Shown here: one piece after another, positions 34,609 through 43,956 of the stretch | Position numbering within the stretch: position 1 is the stretch's first letter | Layout of the letters: every line of letters starts with the position of its first letter | Assembly (NCBI RefSeq): GCF_014202755.1 | Contig: NZ_JACHHK010000004.1 | Span: forward strand, 1-64,000 | Origin: Catenisphaera adipataccumulans | GTDB lineage: Bacteria; Bacillota_I; Bacilli_A; Erysipelotrichales; Erysipelotrichaceae | DNA length: 64,000 bases | Reading direction: 5' to 3' | The notes under the pieces: generated by a model | Database searches by the model: none | What the model was told of the DNA's origin: nothing | Seen by the model: the letters and a program-made list of their open reading frames with translations, nothing else | Position numbers and translations under genes: made by a program

Positions 34609-34621
34609 TAAGATATAAGAG

Positions 34622-34696
34622 CTTTTGTACTGAGTCTGCGGAAGACTCCGACCGTTTACCCGGTATAAAAGGACCAAATAATAGGAGGAAAGAAAC
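34622..34696 (+). promoter_or_regulatory. rpsO 5' leader, possible S15-binding structure
   Basis: Between TAAGATATAAG (a -10-like segment) and the rpsO Shine-Dalgarno the leader holds a hairpin GAGTC-TGCGGAA-GACTC and a GTTTACCCGG segment. S15 autoregulates through its leader in several bacteria with differing structures, so this is a candidate only. Confidence 0.45.
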
Positions 34697-34963
34697 ATGT
34701 TATTGAAATCAGAAAAAGATGCGATCATCAAAGAGTACGCCATCCATGAAGGCGACACCGGATCGCCGGAAGTGCAGATTGCCGTATTGACAGCGGAAAT
34801 CAACCGCTTGACCGAGCACTTCAAAGAACACAAACACGATTATCATTCCCAGCGCGGATTGATGAAGAAGGTCGGCCGCCGTAAAAACCTGCTGGCTTAC
34901 CTGAAGAGAAAAGATCTGGAACGTTATAAAACCCTGATCGCTAAATTAGGTTTAAGAAAGTAA
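34697..34963 (+). CDS. rpsO: Ribosomal protein S15
   Basis: 88 residues, [39 protein letters not shown] and the C-terminal [17 protein letters not shown] are diagnostic of uS15. AGGAGG before ATG 34697. Has its own leader and terminator; pnp follows with its own promoter. Confidence 0.98.
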   Translation: MLLKSEKDAIIKEYAIHEGDTGSPEVQIAVLTAEINRLTEHFKEHKHDYHSQRGLMKKVGRRKNLLAYLKRKDLERYKTLIAKLGLRK

Positions 34964-34982
34964 TCGCAAGATTACTTTTTTT
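34958..34982 (+). terminator. Intrinsic terminator after rpsO
   Basis: AAGTAATC-GCAA-GATTACTT and T-run; the stop codon is part of the stem. Confidence 0.85.
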
Positions 34983-35003
34983 CTGTTATTTTATCAAGCA
35001 GTA

Positions 35004-35012
35004 TGCTATGAT
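35004..35012 (+). promoter_or_regulatory. Extended -10 promoter of pnp
   Basis: TGCTATGAT, 38 bases before the pnp ATG. Confidence 0.65.
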
Positions 35013-35050
35013 AAAATGGTTAGAAATTGTAGTATAAGGAGAAAAAAGAA

Positions 35051-37234
35051 ATGGCGAAACAAGAGTTTCATTTGGATTTCTGTGGTCGGGGGATCACAGT
35101 CGAGACCGGTGAAATTGCGAAACAGGCCGATGGTGCCGTCATCATCCGATACGGAGATACCGTCACATTATCGACAGCCTGTGCAAGCAAGGAACCGAAG
35201 GAAGGAATCGATTTCTTCCCGTTAACTGTTAGTTTTGAAGAAAAATTATATTCGGTCGGAAAAATTCCGGGCGGATTCTTACGACGCGAAGGACGCCCGA
35301 GCGAACATGCCACCTTATCGGCACGAATGATCGACCGTCCGATCCGCCCATTGTTTGCGGATGGATTCCGCAACGATGTACAGGTCGTCAACACGATCTT
35401 AAGTGTTGACCAGGATGCGCTGGCCGAAATGGCGGCCATGCTCGGATCCAGTCTGGCGCTGTGTATTTCGGATATCCCGTTCAACGGCCCGATTGCCGGC
35501 GTGAAAGTCGGCCGCGTCAACGGTGAGTTTGTCGCCAACCCGTCCCTGGAACAGCAGGAAGTCAGCGATATTGATCTGACCGTTGCCGGCACGGCACAGG
35601 CATTGAACATGGTCGAAGCCGGTGCCAAGGAAGTCAACGAAGACGATATGCTCGAGGCATTGATGTTCGGACACGAACAGATCAAAAAATTGTGTGCCTT
35701 CGAAGAAGAAATCATCAAAGCGGTCGGCAAAGAAAAACGCGAGATCCCGCTGTATACCGTCGATGCGGAATTAGACAAGAAAGTCCGCAGCAGCTTTGAA
35801 CAGCCGATCCGTGAAGCCGTATCCATCAAAGAAAAACTGGAACGCTACGGCAAGATCGATGAATTGACGCAGCAGGCAGTCGATCAGATCGCGGCCGAGG
35901 ACTATCCAACCGAAAAAGCGCAGAACGAAGCCATCAAACAAACGAAGGAAATCTGCCGCTCGATCGAGGCCGATGAAGTCCGCCGCCTGATCATCGAAGA
36001 CAAGATCCGTCCGGACGGCCGGAAGATCGATGAGATCCGGCCGCTGAACTCCCAGGTCGACTTACTGCCGCGGGTCCATGGCTCGGCCCTGTTTACACGC
36101 GGTGAGACCCAGGTTTTATCCACCACGACATTGGGTGCTTTGAATGAAAATCAGATCATCGACGACCTGACGGAAGTCGATTCAAAACGCTTCATGCATC
36201 AATATAATTTCCCGCCGTACTGCGTCGGTGAGACCGGCCGCATGGGCAGTCCGGGACGCCGCGAGATCGGACATGGCGCATTGGGCGAACGGGCACTGAA
36301 ACAAGTCCTGCCAAGCGAAGAAGAATTCCCGTATGCGATCCGTACGGTAGCCGATGTCATGGAATCCAACGGTTCCAGTTCACAGGCAAGTATCTGTGCC
36401 GGAACGATGTCTTTGATGGCCGCCGGAGTGCCGATCAAAGCGCCGGTTGCCGGTATCGCGATGGGATTGATCATGAATGATGAAACCGGTCAATATACGG
36501 TACTGACCGATATCCAGGGCATGGAAGATCATTTCGGCGACATGGACTTTAAGGTAGCCGGAACGAAAAATGGCATCACGGCTTTGCAGATGGATATCAA
36601 GACAACGGGCATCACCCGGGATATCTTCAAGCAGGCGCTGGCCCAGGCGCACAAAGCCCGTCTGGAAATTCTGGACAACATGCTCGCATGCATTCCGGAA
36701 CCGCGCAAGGAACTGAGCCCGTACGCACCGAAGATCGCGATCATGCACATCAACCCGGAGAAGATCAAAGATGTCATTGGTCCGGGCGGCAAGATGATCA
36801 ACGAAATCATTGCCGAATGTGACAATGTCAAGATCGATATCGACGAAGACGGCCAGGTCGTGATCTACCATCAGGATCAGGCAGCCATCGAAAAAGCCAA
36901 ACAACGTATTTCCGATATTGTCCGTGAGGCCAAGGTCGGCGATGTATACACGGCGAAAGTTGTCCGCATTGAAAAATTCGGTGCCTTTGTGAACTTGTTC
37001 GGCAACACCGACGGTCTGCTGCACATCTCAAAAATCAGCCACCACCGCGTGGACAAAGTCGAAGACGTGCTGAAGATCGGTGATACGATCGATGTCAAGG
37101 TGACGGAGATCGACAACCGAGGCCGCATCAATGTCAGTGCCAAGGCACTGCTGCCAAAGCCAAAGAACACCGAGAATAAAAAAGAGAAAAAACCGGCAAA
37201 GAAACCGGAAAAAGCAGAGGAAAACGCTGAATAA
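35051..37234 (+). CDS. pnp: Polyribonucleotide nucleotidyltransferase (PNPase)
   Basis: 3'-5' phosphorolytic RNA degradation. Two RNase PH domains (first about 10-220; second from about 315, [11 protein letters not shown] ... [23 protein letters not shown]), an all-helical linker, then KH ([15 protein letters not shown]) and S1 ([20 protein letters not shown]) domains, and a Lys/Glu-rich tail. 727 residues. Usual rpsO-pnp order. AAGGAG before ATG 35051. Confidence 0.98.
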   Translation: MAKQEFHLDFCGRGITVETGEIAKQADGAVIIRYGDTVTLSTACASKEPKEGIDFFPLTVSFEEKLYSVGKIPGGFLRREGRPSEHATLSARMIDRPIRPLFADGFRNDVQVVNTILSVDQDALAEMAAMLGSSLALCISDIPFNGPIAGVKVGRVNGEFVANPSLEQQEVSDIDLTVAGTAQALNMVEAGAKEVNEDDMLEALMFGHEQIKKLCAFEEEIIKAVGKEKREIPLYTVDAELDKKVRSSFEQPIREAVSIKEKLERYGKIDELTQQAVDQIAAEDYPTEKAQNEAIKQTKEICRSIEADEVRRLIIEDKIRPDGRKIDEIRPLNSQVDLLPRVHGSALFTRGETQVLSTTTLGALNENQIIDDLTEVDSKRFMHQYNFPPYCVGETGRMGSPGRREIGHGALGERALKQVLPSEEEFPYAIRTVADVMESNGSSSQASICAGTMSLMAAGVPIKAPVAGIAMGLIMNDETGQYTVLTDIQGMEDHFGDMDFKVAGTKNGITALQMDIKTTGITRDIFKQALAQAHKARLEILDNMLACIPEPRKELSPYAPKIAIMHINPEKIKDVIGPGGKMINEIIAECDNVKIDIDEDGQVVIYHQDQAAIEKAKQRISDIVREAKVGDVYTAKVVRIEKFGAFVNLFGNTDGLLHISKISHHRVDKVEDVLKIGDTIDVKVTEIDNRGRINVSAKALLPKPKNTENKKEKKPAKKPEKAEENAE

Positions 37235-37254
37235 AGGCCTGCGGGCCTTTTTTC
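37233..37254 (+). terminator. Intrinsic terminator after pnp
   Basis: AAAGGCC-TGCG-GGCCTTT followed by T residues. Confidence 0.85.
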
Positions 37255-37273
37255 TTTTATCTTAAAAAAATTA

Positions 37274-37282
37274 TGGTATGAT
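37274..37282 (+). promoter_or_regulatory. Extended -10 promoter of the pepV operon
   Basis: TGGTATGAT, 20 bases before the chosen ATG at 37302; this excludes the longer in-frame start at 37278. Confidence 0.65.
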
Positions 37283-37301
37283 AGAGTGCGAGGTGAAAGA
37301 A

Positions 37302-38690
37302 ATGAATTTTCGTGAAGAGATCAATCGCTATCAAGAAGATATGCTGAATGATTTAAATACACTGGTGCAAGTAGAATCCACCCGTGATCTGAGCACCGCT
37401 GCCGAACATGCACCGTTTGGAAAGAACTGCCGCAAAGTGCTGGATCATGTACTGGCGATCGGCCAGCGCGATGGTTTTCAGACCGAAGACATCGATGGCT
37501 ATGCCGGCCTGATCACCTATGGCCAAGGAACGGAAACCTTCGGCATTCTTGGACACATGGACATTGTCCCGATCGGGGATGACTGGACCAAGGAACCGCT
37601 GCAGGTGACGCTGAAAGACGGCTATTTGTTCGGCCGCGGCGTCCTGGATGACAAAGGACCGTTCATGGCCGCTTATTATGCGGTGAAGATGATCCGCGAT
37701 CTGCACATTCCATTGAAGAAACGCATCATGATGATCGCCGGCTGCGATGAAGAATCAGGCATGAGCTGCATCGAATACTATAAGAAACATGCAGAAATTC
37801 CCCAGACCGGCTTCGTTCCGGATGCGGACTTCCCGGTGATCTACGGGGAAAAGGGCGGACTGCACGTTTCCCTGAAGTCACATGATCATACCGTGATCGA
37901 AAAACTTAACGCCGGATCCCGACCAAATATCGTGATCGGTAAGGCGGACTGCTATGTGAAAACCATCAGTCCGCAGCAGCGTAAATTATTTGATTTCTAT
38001 TGTGCGGCCAACCACATTCAAGGTACAATAAAAGAAACCGAAGGATCGGTCCAGCTGCACATCGACGGTGTATTCTCGCATGCCGCGATGCCATGGTTAG
38101 GCATCAACGCCGCGATGCATCTGCTGAACTATGTCGGCATTGCCTACGGGGATCAACTCGCCAATGATTTATATTCGATCTTATATGATTGGCAGGGAAA
38201 ACCGATGGATCTTTGCCAGAACGGCATGTATATGGGCTTCTTGACATTGAATGTCGGCATGATCCGGATGGAAAACGACGAAACCAGCGTCCTGCTGGAT
38301 ATCCGGTATCCGAATGACACCAACGCCCAGGAAATCATGGACCATATTAACCAGGCCTGCGAAGCCCTGCCGTCGAAGGTGGAAGCACACTTAGATTCGG
38401 ATATGGTACCGCTGTTTGTCGATCCAGATTCCGATCTGGTCAACACATTGATGGATGCTTATCGGAAATATACCGGTGATACGTTCTCTTGTCCGATCAC
38501 GATCGGCGGCGGAACGTATGCCCGGATGTTCGATCACTTCGTTTCTTATGGTCCGGTGATGCCGCGGGAACAGAAAACCACGGACGATTTTGTCGGCGGC
38601 TGCCACCAAAGAGATGAAGGCATCAAACTGGACGACCTGCTGACGGCTGCCGCCATCTATGCCGAAGCCATCGTCCGATTGTGTCAATAG
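37302..38690 (+). CDS. pepV: M20 dipeptidase, PepV/Sapep type
   Basis: Zinc peptidase releasing amino acids from dipeptides. Metal ligands are in GHMDIVPIGDDW, GVLDDKGPFMAAYYA and GCDEESGM; C-terminal GGGTYARMFDH and QRDEG-like GGCHQRDEGI. 462 residues, the length of PepV. GAGGTGAAAG before ATG 37302. Followed by trmB after one base. Confidence 0.93.
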   Translation: MNFREEINRYQEDMLNDLNTLVQVESTRDLSTAAEHAPFGKNCRKVLDHVLAIGQRDGFQTEDIDGYAGLITYGQGTETFGILGHMDIVPIGDDWTKEPLQVTLKDGYLFGRGVLDDKGPFMAAYYAVKMIRDLHIPLKKRIMMIAGCDEESGMSCIEYYKKHAEIPQTGFVPDADFPVIYGEKGGLHVSLKSHDHTVIEKLNAGSRPNIVIGKADCYVKTISPQQRKLFDFYCAANHIQGTIKETEGSVQLHIDGVFSHAAMPWLGINAAMHLLNYVGIAYGDQLANDLYSILYDWQGKPMDLCQNGMYMGFLTLNVGMIRMENDETSVLLDIRYPNDTNAQEIMDHINQACEALPSKVEAHLDSDMVPLFVDPDSDLVNTLMDAYRKYTGDTFSCPITIGGGTYARMFDHFVSYGPVMPREQKTTDDFVGGCHQRDEGIKLDDLLTAAAIYAEAIVRLCQ

Positions 38691-38691
38691 T

Positions 38692-39327
38692 ATGAGAATG
38701 CGCCGCATCAAGTGGGCCGTTGAGTACCTGCCCACCAGCAGCAGCTTGATCAAAGAACCGGAACAGCTGAAAGGGAAGTGGAAAGAATTCCTGCAGACCG
38801 ATCGGCTGCATCTGGAAATAGGCTGCGGGAAAGGCGGTTATTCCGCCGCGATGGCAAGCCTCTATCCTGAAGAGGGATTTATCGCTTTGGAATACAACGA
38901 TTCTGCAGCCGGGGTCGCCGCAAAGAAATTTGATGAAATCAAAGGTCACAAACCCGTCCTGCTTTGGAAAAACGCCGCTTATGTGACCGATTGGTTCGGC
39001 GAAAACGAAGTGGATGTGATCCATCTGAATTTCAGCGATCCATGGCCAAAACACCGCACCGCCAAGCGACGCTTATCAAGCCCGCGCTTTCTCGAACAAT
39101 ACAAGTCGATCTTAGCACCTAATGGCGAAGTGCAGATGAAAACCGACAATGAAGATTTGTTCGCCTATTCGCTGCTGGCTTTTCAGGATGCCGGCTTCCG
39201 AATGGACGATGTGACACTGAATTTCCGAAAAGAACCGCATGATGAAGATCCGATGACAGAATACGAAGCAAAATTCGTTGCCCAAGGCCATCCGATCTAT
39301 CGCTGTGTGTGGAAAAGGAACAAATAA
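38692..39327 (+). CDS. trmB: tRNA (guanine-N7-)-methyltransferase
   Basis: Methylates G46 of tRNAs. N-terminal MRMRRIKWAVEYLP, SAM motif LEIGCGKGGYSAAMA, and the TrmB signature NFSDPWPKHRTAKRRLS with the TDNEDLFAYS block. 211 residues. The start ATG lies directly after the pepV stop with no clear Shine-Dalgarno, so translation is probably coupled; the frame is open further upstream inside pepV. Confidence 0.95.
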   Translation: MRMRRIKWAVEYLPTSSSLIKEPEQLKGKWKEFLQTDRLHLEIGCGKGGYSAAMASLYPEEGFIALEYNDSAAGVAAKKFDEIKGHKPVLLWKNAAYVTDWFGENEVDVIHLNFSDPWPKHRTAKRRLSSPRFLEQYKSILAPNGEVQMKTDNEDLFAYSLLAFQDAGFRMDDVTLNFRKEPHDEDPMTEYEAKFVAQGHPIYRCVWKRNK

Positions 39328-39341
39328 AAGGAGGAAACGAG

Positions 39342-40001
39342 ATGTTTAAAGATTTAATGAAATCCATGTTTAAAGAAGACGTCGATATTGAAGAAGAACT
39401 GGAAGACGACGAAGAATATCCGGTCGATGAAGTCAGCGTACAGGCACCGGAGAAAAAAGAACCGGACATCAAAGCGGATGCGGCCCAAAGCCCGGCTGCC
39501 GATGCAGAAAAACAACCGGAAATCGTGAATTTCGACGAAATCCCTCCTGTTCAGCCGTTTCAGCCGGAACAACCGAAAAAAGAAACCGGCTTTATGGATA
39601 TCCACGCCGACGGCTATCGCCCGCATAACCGCAGAAGAAACAGCGAGTATCATTTTGACCGCAATAAACTGAAAAACAACAGCCGCACACGGAGCAATTA
39701 TCAGGCGATCATCTCGCCGATCTTCGGCAATACCCACGACGAAGACAAAGATTACTCCAAGGTGCACGATGCGATCCGTTTGGAGAAACCGCTCAACGAT
39801 CCGAACTTTAAAGAAGTCCTGTCTCCGATGTACGGCCAGGATCTGCCGACCGTCACCAAGAAACAGACCGTGCCGAAGATGGATCCGAAAAAGGAAGCAG
39901 CCAAAAAACAGGCCGTGGAACTTTCGGACATGCTGGAAAAACCAGAGAAGAAAACCGATGCACAGCAGGGACTGTTTGACGGCAGCGGAAAGAAGGACTG
40001 A
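39342..40001 (+). CDS. Unknown hydrophilic protein with two ISPxFG-type motifs
   Basis: 219 residues: acidic start (KEDVDIEEELEDDEEYPVDE), a Pro/Gln/Glu-rich stretch, a basic patch (RPHNRRRNSEYHFDR) and two matching motifs, AIISPIFGN (about 127) and EVLSPMYGQ (about 164), then a Lys-rich tail. No membrane segment; probably mostly disordered. I do not recognise the family. It follows trmB (15 bases, own GGAGG) and is two bases from murC, so a link to cell-wall synthesis or division is possible, but only by position. Confidence 0.75.
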   Translation: MFKDLMKSMFKEDVDIEEELEDDEEYPVDEVSVQAPEKKEPDIKADAAQSPAADAEKQPEIVNFDEIPPVQPFQPEQPKKETGFMDIHADGYRPHNRRRNSEYHFDRNKLKNNSRTRSNYQAIISPIFGNTHDEDKDYSKVHDAIRLEKPLNDPNFKEVLSPMYGQDLPTVTKKQTVPKMDPKKEAAKKQAVELSDMLEKPEKKTDAQQGLFDGSGKKD

Positions 40002-40003
40002 CC

Positions 40004-41320
40004 ATGGCGTATCATTTTATCGGTATCAAAGGAACCGGTATGGCCGCGCTGGCCTGCATTCTGCATGACGAGCACTATGAAGTGACCGGCAGTGATATCG
40101 CCAAATACATTTTTACGCAGGACCGGCTGGAAGAACGAAACATTCCGTTTACGACATTCGATCCCGCCAACATCAAAGACGGCGACACGGTCATCATCGG
40201 CAACGCGTTTGATGAATCCAATCCGGAAGTCAAAGCCGCGCTGGCAAATCCGACCGTGAAGACCTATTACTATTTTGAATTCTTAGGTAAGTTCATGGAA
40301 TCGTATGATTCCATCAGCATTGCCGGAACGCACGGTAAGTCGACCACGACCGGTATCCTGGGATCGATGCTTCATGACTTGGATAAGACCGGTTATTTGA
40401 TCGGCGACGGCCATGGCTATATGCCGGAGGGCGCGAAATACTTTGTGGTCGAGTCCTGTGAATTCCAGCGTCATTTCCTGAACTATCACCCGGATTATGC
40501 GATCATCACCAATATCGATCTGGATCATACCGATTACTACAAAGATCTCGATGATTACATTTCCGCTTTCCAGTCCTTTGTGGATCAGATCCGCAAGAAA
40601 GCCGTTGTCTTCGGCGATGATCCGCATCTGACCAAGCTGCATTATAATGTTCCGTATGTGACCTACGGCTTGAAAGACGGCAACGATTATCAGGCGGTCA
40701 ATGTAGAGCAGGGCCCGTTCGGTATGCGGTTCGATATCAAACACAAAGGCAAGATCCTGGCGCATGCGGAGCTGCCGGAAGCCGGCGATCCGTTCCTGCA
40801 GGATGCGCTGGGCTGCTTTGCGATGGCACATGAACTGGGCATGCCGGCCGATGATATCGTAGAAGGTTTAAAGAACTTTAAGGGCATCTCCCGCCGTTCG
40901 GTCATCGAAGAAATCGGTGAGAACGTGCTGATCGATGATTATGCGCACCATCCGACGGCGATTCGTTATATGATTGATATGGCCCGCAAAAAGTTCCCAG
41001 GCAAGAAAATCGTTGCGCTTTATAAACCAGATCGTTATTCACGGCTCCAGGATTTCCTGCAGGGCTTTGCGGACAGTCTGAATACAGCAGATCAAGTCTG
41101 CCTGTGCGACTTTCCGAAAAACGCAGTGCGTGAAAACGAGAATGTCACCGTGACGATCGATGATCTGATGAATCTTTGCCCGGGCGCCAAATTATTGGAC
41201 ATCGACGATGTCTCGGCCAAGATTTTGTATGACATGCAGCCGGCGGTTTATGTATTCATGTCCAGCAAGGATATCTACCTGCTGAAGGATAAATTAAAAG
41301 CATTATTTGAAGAGGACTGA
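40004..41320 (+). CDS. murC: UDP-N-acetylmuramate--L-alanine ligase
   Basis: Adds L-Ala to UDP-MurNAc, the first peptide step of peptidoglycan synthesis. N-terminal HFIGIKGTGMAALA nucleotide-fold, ATP loop GTHGKSTTTG, central SCEFQRHFLNY and ITNIDLDHTDYY, and C-terminal DDYAHHPTAI. 438 residues, normal MurC length (Mpl would differ at the DYAHH region). Follows the unknown gene by two bases. Confidence 0.95.
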   Translation: MAYHFIGIKGTGMAALACILHDEHYEVTGSDIAKYIFTQDRLEERNIPFTTFDPANIKDGDTVIIGNAFDESNPEVKAALANPTVKTYYYFEFLGKFMESYDSISIAGTHGKSTTTGILGSMLHDLDKTGYLIGDGHGYMPEGAKYFVVESCEFQRHFLNYHPDYAIITNIDLDHTDYYKDLDDYISAFQSFVDQIRKKAVVFGDDPHLTKLHYNVPYVTYGLKDGNDYQAVNVEQGPFGMRFDIKHKGKILAHAELPEAGDPFLQDALGCFAMAHELGMPADDIVEGLKNFKGISRRSVIEEIGENVLIDDYAHHPTAIRYMIDMARKKFPGKKIVALYKPDRYSRLQDFLQGFADSLNTADQVCLCDFPKNAVRENENVTVTIDDLMNLCPGAKLLDIDDVSAKILYDMQPAVYVFMSSKDIYLLKDKLKALFEED

Positions 41321-41336
41321 GCGCCTCTTTTTTTCT
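41311..41336 (+). terminator. Weak intrinsic terminator after murC
   Basis: AGAGG and CCTCT form a short stem over the stop codon, followed by seven or more T. Confidence 0.6.
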
Positions 41337-41338
41337 TA

Positions 41339-41352
41339 TGAAAATGTTTTCA
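41339..41352. promoter_or_regulatory. cre-like box upstream of the CcpA-like regulator operon
   Basis: TGAAAATGTTTTCA matches 13 of 14 positions of TGWAANCGNTNWCA (T for C at position 7). It lies about 30 bases upstream of the promoter of the three-gene operon ending in the LacI/CcpA-like gene, so autoregulation is plausible. Confidence 0.5.
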
Positions 41353-41379
41353 AAATCGGTAGAGGTAAATTTTCAAACG

Positions 41380-41388
41380 TGTTATAAT
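41380..41388 (+). promoter_or_regulatory. Extended -10 promoter of the 41406-43451 operon
   Basis: TGTTATAAT, 17 bases before the first ATG. Confidence 0.7.
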
Positions 41389-41405
41389 TTTTTCGAGGTG
41401 ATACC

Positions 41406-41876
41406 ATGGAAGAAGTCTTGGAAGGCATCCGTGAATTGTTCTTATGCCTGCTGCCGGTTGCCGGCGTTGTGGCCCTGGTGTATTTGGCATTTTTCCTAAA
41501 GAAATTAATCGAGACGTTAAAGGAATTCGATAAGACCCTAGCGGTCGTAGATACACAGATCAAAAAACTGGATGCACCGTTAGCGACAGTGGAAGACCTG
41601 TCACATACTGTCGATGATGTCCACCATGCCGCCAGAGAAGCGACGATCGCCGCTGTGAAATCTGCCGGTGAAGGATTGGATCAGCTGAAAGCGTGGGTCA
41701 ATGAAAAGAAAGAAGATCAGAAATTGGCCAAAGATGCAGAAGCTGTGAAGAGCTGGGTGGATGAAAAAACGACGGTCGTAAAAGAAAAACAGGATGAAAT
41801 CAAAGATGCTGTTCATCAAAAACGGGTACGTGAATTCCCGGTCTATCATGACGGTCAAATTGAGGAGGATCGATAA
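41406..41876 (+). CDS. Membrane-anchored helical protein (DUF948-like)
   Basis: 156 residues: one membrane helix (about 12-34, CLLPVAGVVALVYLAFFLKKLI), then a long helical region with coiled-coil character (LKEFDKTLAVVDTQIKKLDAPLATVEDLSHTVDDVHHAA), like DUF948 general-stress proteins. The C-terminus is charged. GAGGTG before ATG 41406. In operon with another helical protein and the CcpA-like regulator. Confidence 0.7.
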   Translation: MEEVLEGIRELFLCLLPVAGVVALVYLAFFLKKLIETLKEFDKTLAVVDTQIKKLDAPLATVEDLSHTVDDVHHAAREATIAAVKSAGEGLDQLKAWVNEKKEDQKLAKDAEAVKSWVDEKTTVVKEKQDEIKDAVHQKRVREFPVYHDGQIEEDR

Positions 41877-41877
41877 T

Positions 41878-42444
41878 ATGTCAGATGAAGAAAAGAAAAC
41901 AGCCGAATCCGAAGTGGAAAAACTTAAAGAAGAGTCCCTGGAAGAATTGGAAAATTACCGTGAAGACGGCAATGCCGAAAACGAAAAAATGATCAATGAT
42001 GCCCGCGAGCGCCTGAACAAGATTTTCAGTGATTTGAAACAATGGACCAAGGATACATCTGATCCGGAGAAAATCAAAGCGGTCTTGGAAAATTCCAAGG
42101 AAAATGTCACCAAGACCTTGCAGGAATCGCGTGAAAAAGCCGTTGAAATCAGCAACAGCGAAAGTTTCCGCAAGACCATTGACGGCACCAAAGATGTATT
42201 GGAAGGAACGCTGGGACTGATCAGCGAAGGCTTTAAAGCCACCGGCGAGCTGCTGATGAACAACCCAGCGATGAAAAATGCCGCCCAGCGTGCGGATGAA
42301 CGCATGGATACACTGCGGAAAAGCGAAGGCTTGAAACGCGGGGTGGATGCTGCAGAAGAGTTCACCAATAAGATGAATTCCACAATTTTCGGCGGACTGC
42401 GAAATCTGCTGGATAAAAAGGACGATGGTGACGGTCAGCAATGA
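41878..42444 (+). CDS. Unknown charged helical protein
   Basis: 188 residues, no membrane segment, long amphipathic helices (TAESEVEKLKEESLEELENYRED ... LNKIFSDLKQWTKDTSDPEKI). Not recognised. It begins one base after the preceding gene's stop with GAGGAGG as Shine-Dalgarno, and overlaps the regulator gene by four bases (ATGA), so all three genes are co-expressed. The two helical proteins may work together at the membrane. Confidence 0.75.
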   Translation: MSDEEKKTAESEVEKLKEESLEELENYREDGNAENEKMINDARERLNKIFSDLKQWTKDTSDPEKIKAVLENSKENVTKTLQESREKAVEISNSESFRKTIDGTKDVLEGTLGLISEGFKATGELLMNNPAMKNAAQRADERMDTLRKSEGLKRGVDAAEEFTNKMNSTIFGGLRNLLDKKDDGDGQQ

Positions 42445-43451
42445 AACGAATAACAATTTATGATGTCGCAAAAGAAGCGGACGTTTCCCTGGCTACGGTC
42501 AGCCGGGTCATCAATGACAGCAACGTCGTGCGGGAAGATACCCGCTTACGCGTACAGGAAGCAATCAAAAAATTAGGATACAAGCCCAATGCCATTGCGC
42601 AGGGACTGGCTTTGTCAAAGACGACGACCGTATCGATTGTCATGAGCGAAAAACTGTTTGCCTACAATGCGAAGATCCTGAATGGTTTGATGGATGTAGC
42701 CAAGATCTACAACTACAACATCATGTTCCACACCACCAGCAAGGGCATTTCCCGGATGCAGGATGTGATCGAATCGATCATCAAATCGCGTGTGGATGGT
42801 GTGATCTTATTCAATGACAACTTCTCCCAAGAAGAGATGGAAGTATTGAATGATTACCAGATCCCGACCGTCGTGGTCGGCAGCCGGATCGAAGACAACG
42901 GCATCGAAACGGTCGGCAATGTCTATATTAATTTTGAACAGCTGGCCTATGAACTGACCAACCGTTATTTCGAACGGGGCATCGACGATATTTCATTGGT
43001 GGAAGATAAGCTGAATATGAGCACCATGCAGCAGCTGAAAGCCGGCATGGAGCGGGCGTTTAAGGAAAACGGCAAAGAATTTACAAAGTATATTTCCTAC
43101 GATGAAACGTATAAGAGTTCTTATGCCTTCCTGACGGAATATTTCAAGACGCATAAACCAAGCAAAGTAGTCGTGACGCTGCGTGATTCACAGGCGATCG
43201 CTATGATGAACGCCGGCACCGAAGCCGGATATACTGTTCCGGACGATGCCGAACTGATCTGTGTGCTGAACAGCAAGTACCTGATGATGACCCGTCCGAA
43301 TGTTTCGACCTACAATGTGCCGGAATACGATATGGGTGCGGTCGCGATGCGTCTGTTGACCAAGATGCTGGTCAATGATGAGTCCGTGAAAAACAACAAT
43401 AAGATCAATATGTCGTACAACTATATGCCGCGGCAGACAACGAAAGATTAA
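42441..43451 (+). CDS. LacI-family regulator, CcpA-like
   Basis: Helix-turn-helix ITIYDVAKEADVSLATVSRVIN and hinge YKPNAIAQGLALSKT are very close to CcpA; the effector core follows (IVMSEKLFAYNAKILNGLMDVAKIYNYNIMFH). 336 residues. CcpA-type proteins bind cre boxes with HPr-Ser-P and mediate carbon catabolite control. Two cre-like sites are in this window, one before this operon. The effector domain diverges enough that I leave the gene symbol open. Overlaps the upstream gene (ATGA). Confidence 0.85.
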   Translation: MKRITIYDVAKEADVSLATVSRVINDSNVVREDTRLRVQEAIKKLGYKPNAIAQGLALSKTTTVSIVMSEKLFAYNAKILNGLMDVAKIYNYNIMFHTTSKGISRMQDVIESIIKSRVDGVILFNDNFSQEEMEVLNDYQIPTVVVGSRIEDNGIETVGNVYINFEQLAYELTNRYFERGIDDISLVEDKLNMSTMQQLKAGMERAFKENGKEFTKYISYDETYKSSYAFLTEYFKTHKPSKVVVTLRDSQAIAMMNAGTEAGYTVPDDAELICVLNSKYLMMTRPNVSTYNVPEYDMGAVAMRLLTKMLVNDESVKNNNKINMSYNYMPRQTTKD

Positions 43452-43488
43452 GGTGCGCAGGCGCCTTTTCTTTTTAATTTCAGTATCT

Positions 43489-43494
43489 TATAAT
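43489..43494 (+). promoter_or_regulatory. -10 element giving a leaderless ybeY transcript
   Basis: TATAAT, then AAGAAC and ATG 43501: six bases. No Shine-Dalgarno in between. Confidence 0.6.
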
Positions 43495-43500
43495 AAGAAC

Positions 43501-43956
43501 ATGGAACTTGTAATTGTAAATCAGGCGCATGACCATTCCGTTTATCGTTATAAAAAAGATTATCAAACGATCCTGGAACGGACCTGCACCGTATTGAACC
43601 GTCCGGGCGACTGGACCTTATCGGTCATTTTCGTGACCCCCGAAGAAATTCATGAGATCAACCGCAGTTATCGGCACGTCGACCGTGCCACCGATGTGAT
43701 CAGCTTCGCGCTGCAGGATGACATGTCGGATGCATTCGGTGAAGAAGATGAATATGAACTGGGTGATATTTTTATTAATGTACAGGCCATCCGTGATCAG
43801 GCAGCAGAATACGGCCATTCCCAGCGCCGGGAAGCCTGCTTCTTATTCTGCCACGGTCTGCTGCACTTAATGGGTTATGATCATATGACACCGGAAGACG
43901 AAAAAGAAATGTTTCATTTACAGGATGTGATATTGGATGAAGTGGTTCATCGGTAG
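43501..43956 (+). CDS. ybeY: Endoribonuclease YbeY
   Basis: Metal-dependent rRNA-processing nuclease. 151 residues with the three-histidine zinc site HGLLHLMGYDH (near residue 120) and RHVDRATDVISFAL before it. The in-frame upstream codons (from 43453) run through the -10 box, so the ATG at 43501 is the start; the mRNA should be leaderless. Overlaps dgkA by 20 bases. Confidence 0.95.
   Translation: MELVIVNQAHDHSVYRYKKDYQTILERTCTVLNRPGDWTLSVIFVTPEEIHEINRSYRHVDRATDVISFALQDDMSDAFGEEDEYELGDIFINVQAIRDQAAEYGHSQRREACFLFCHGLLHLMGYDHMTPEDEKEMFHLQDVILDEVVHR

Noticed and set aside
35068-35829. 253-codon minus-strand frame inside pnp
   Set aside because: Antisense shadow of a well-conserved PNPase domain, no Shine-Dalgarno or promoter.
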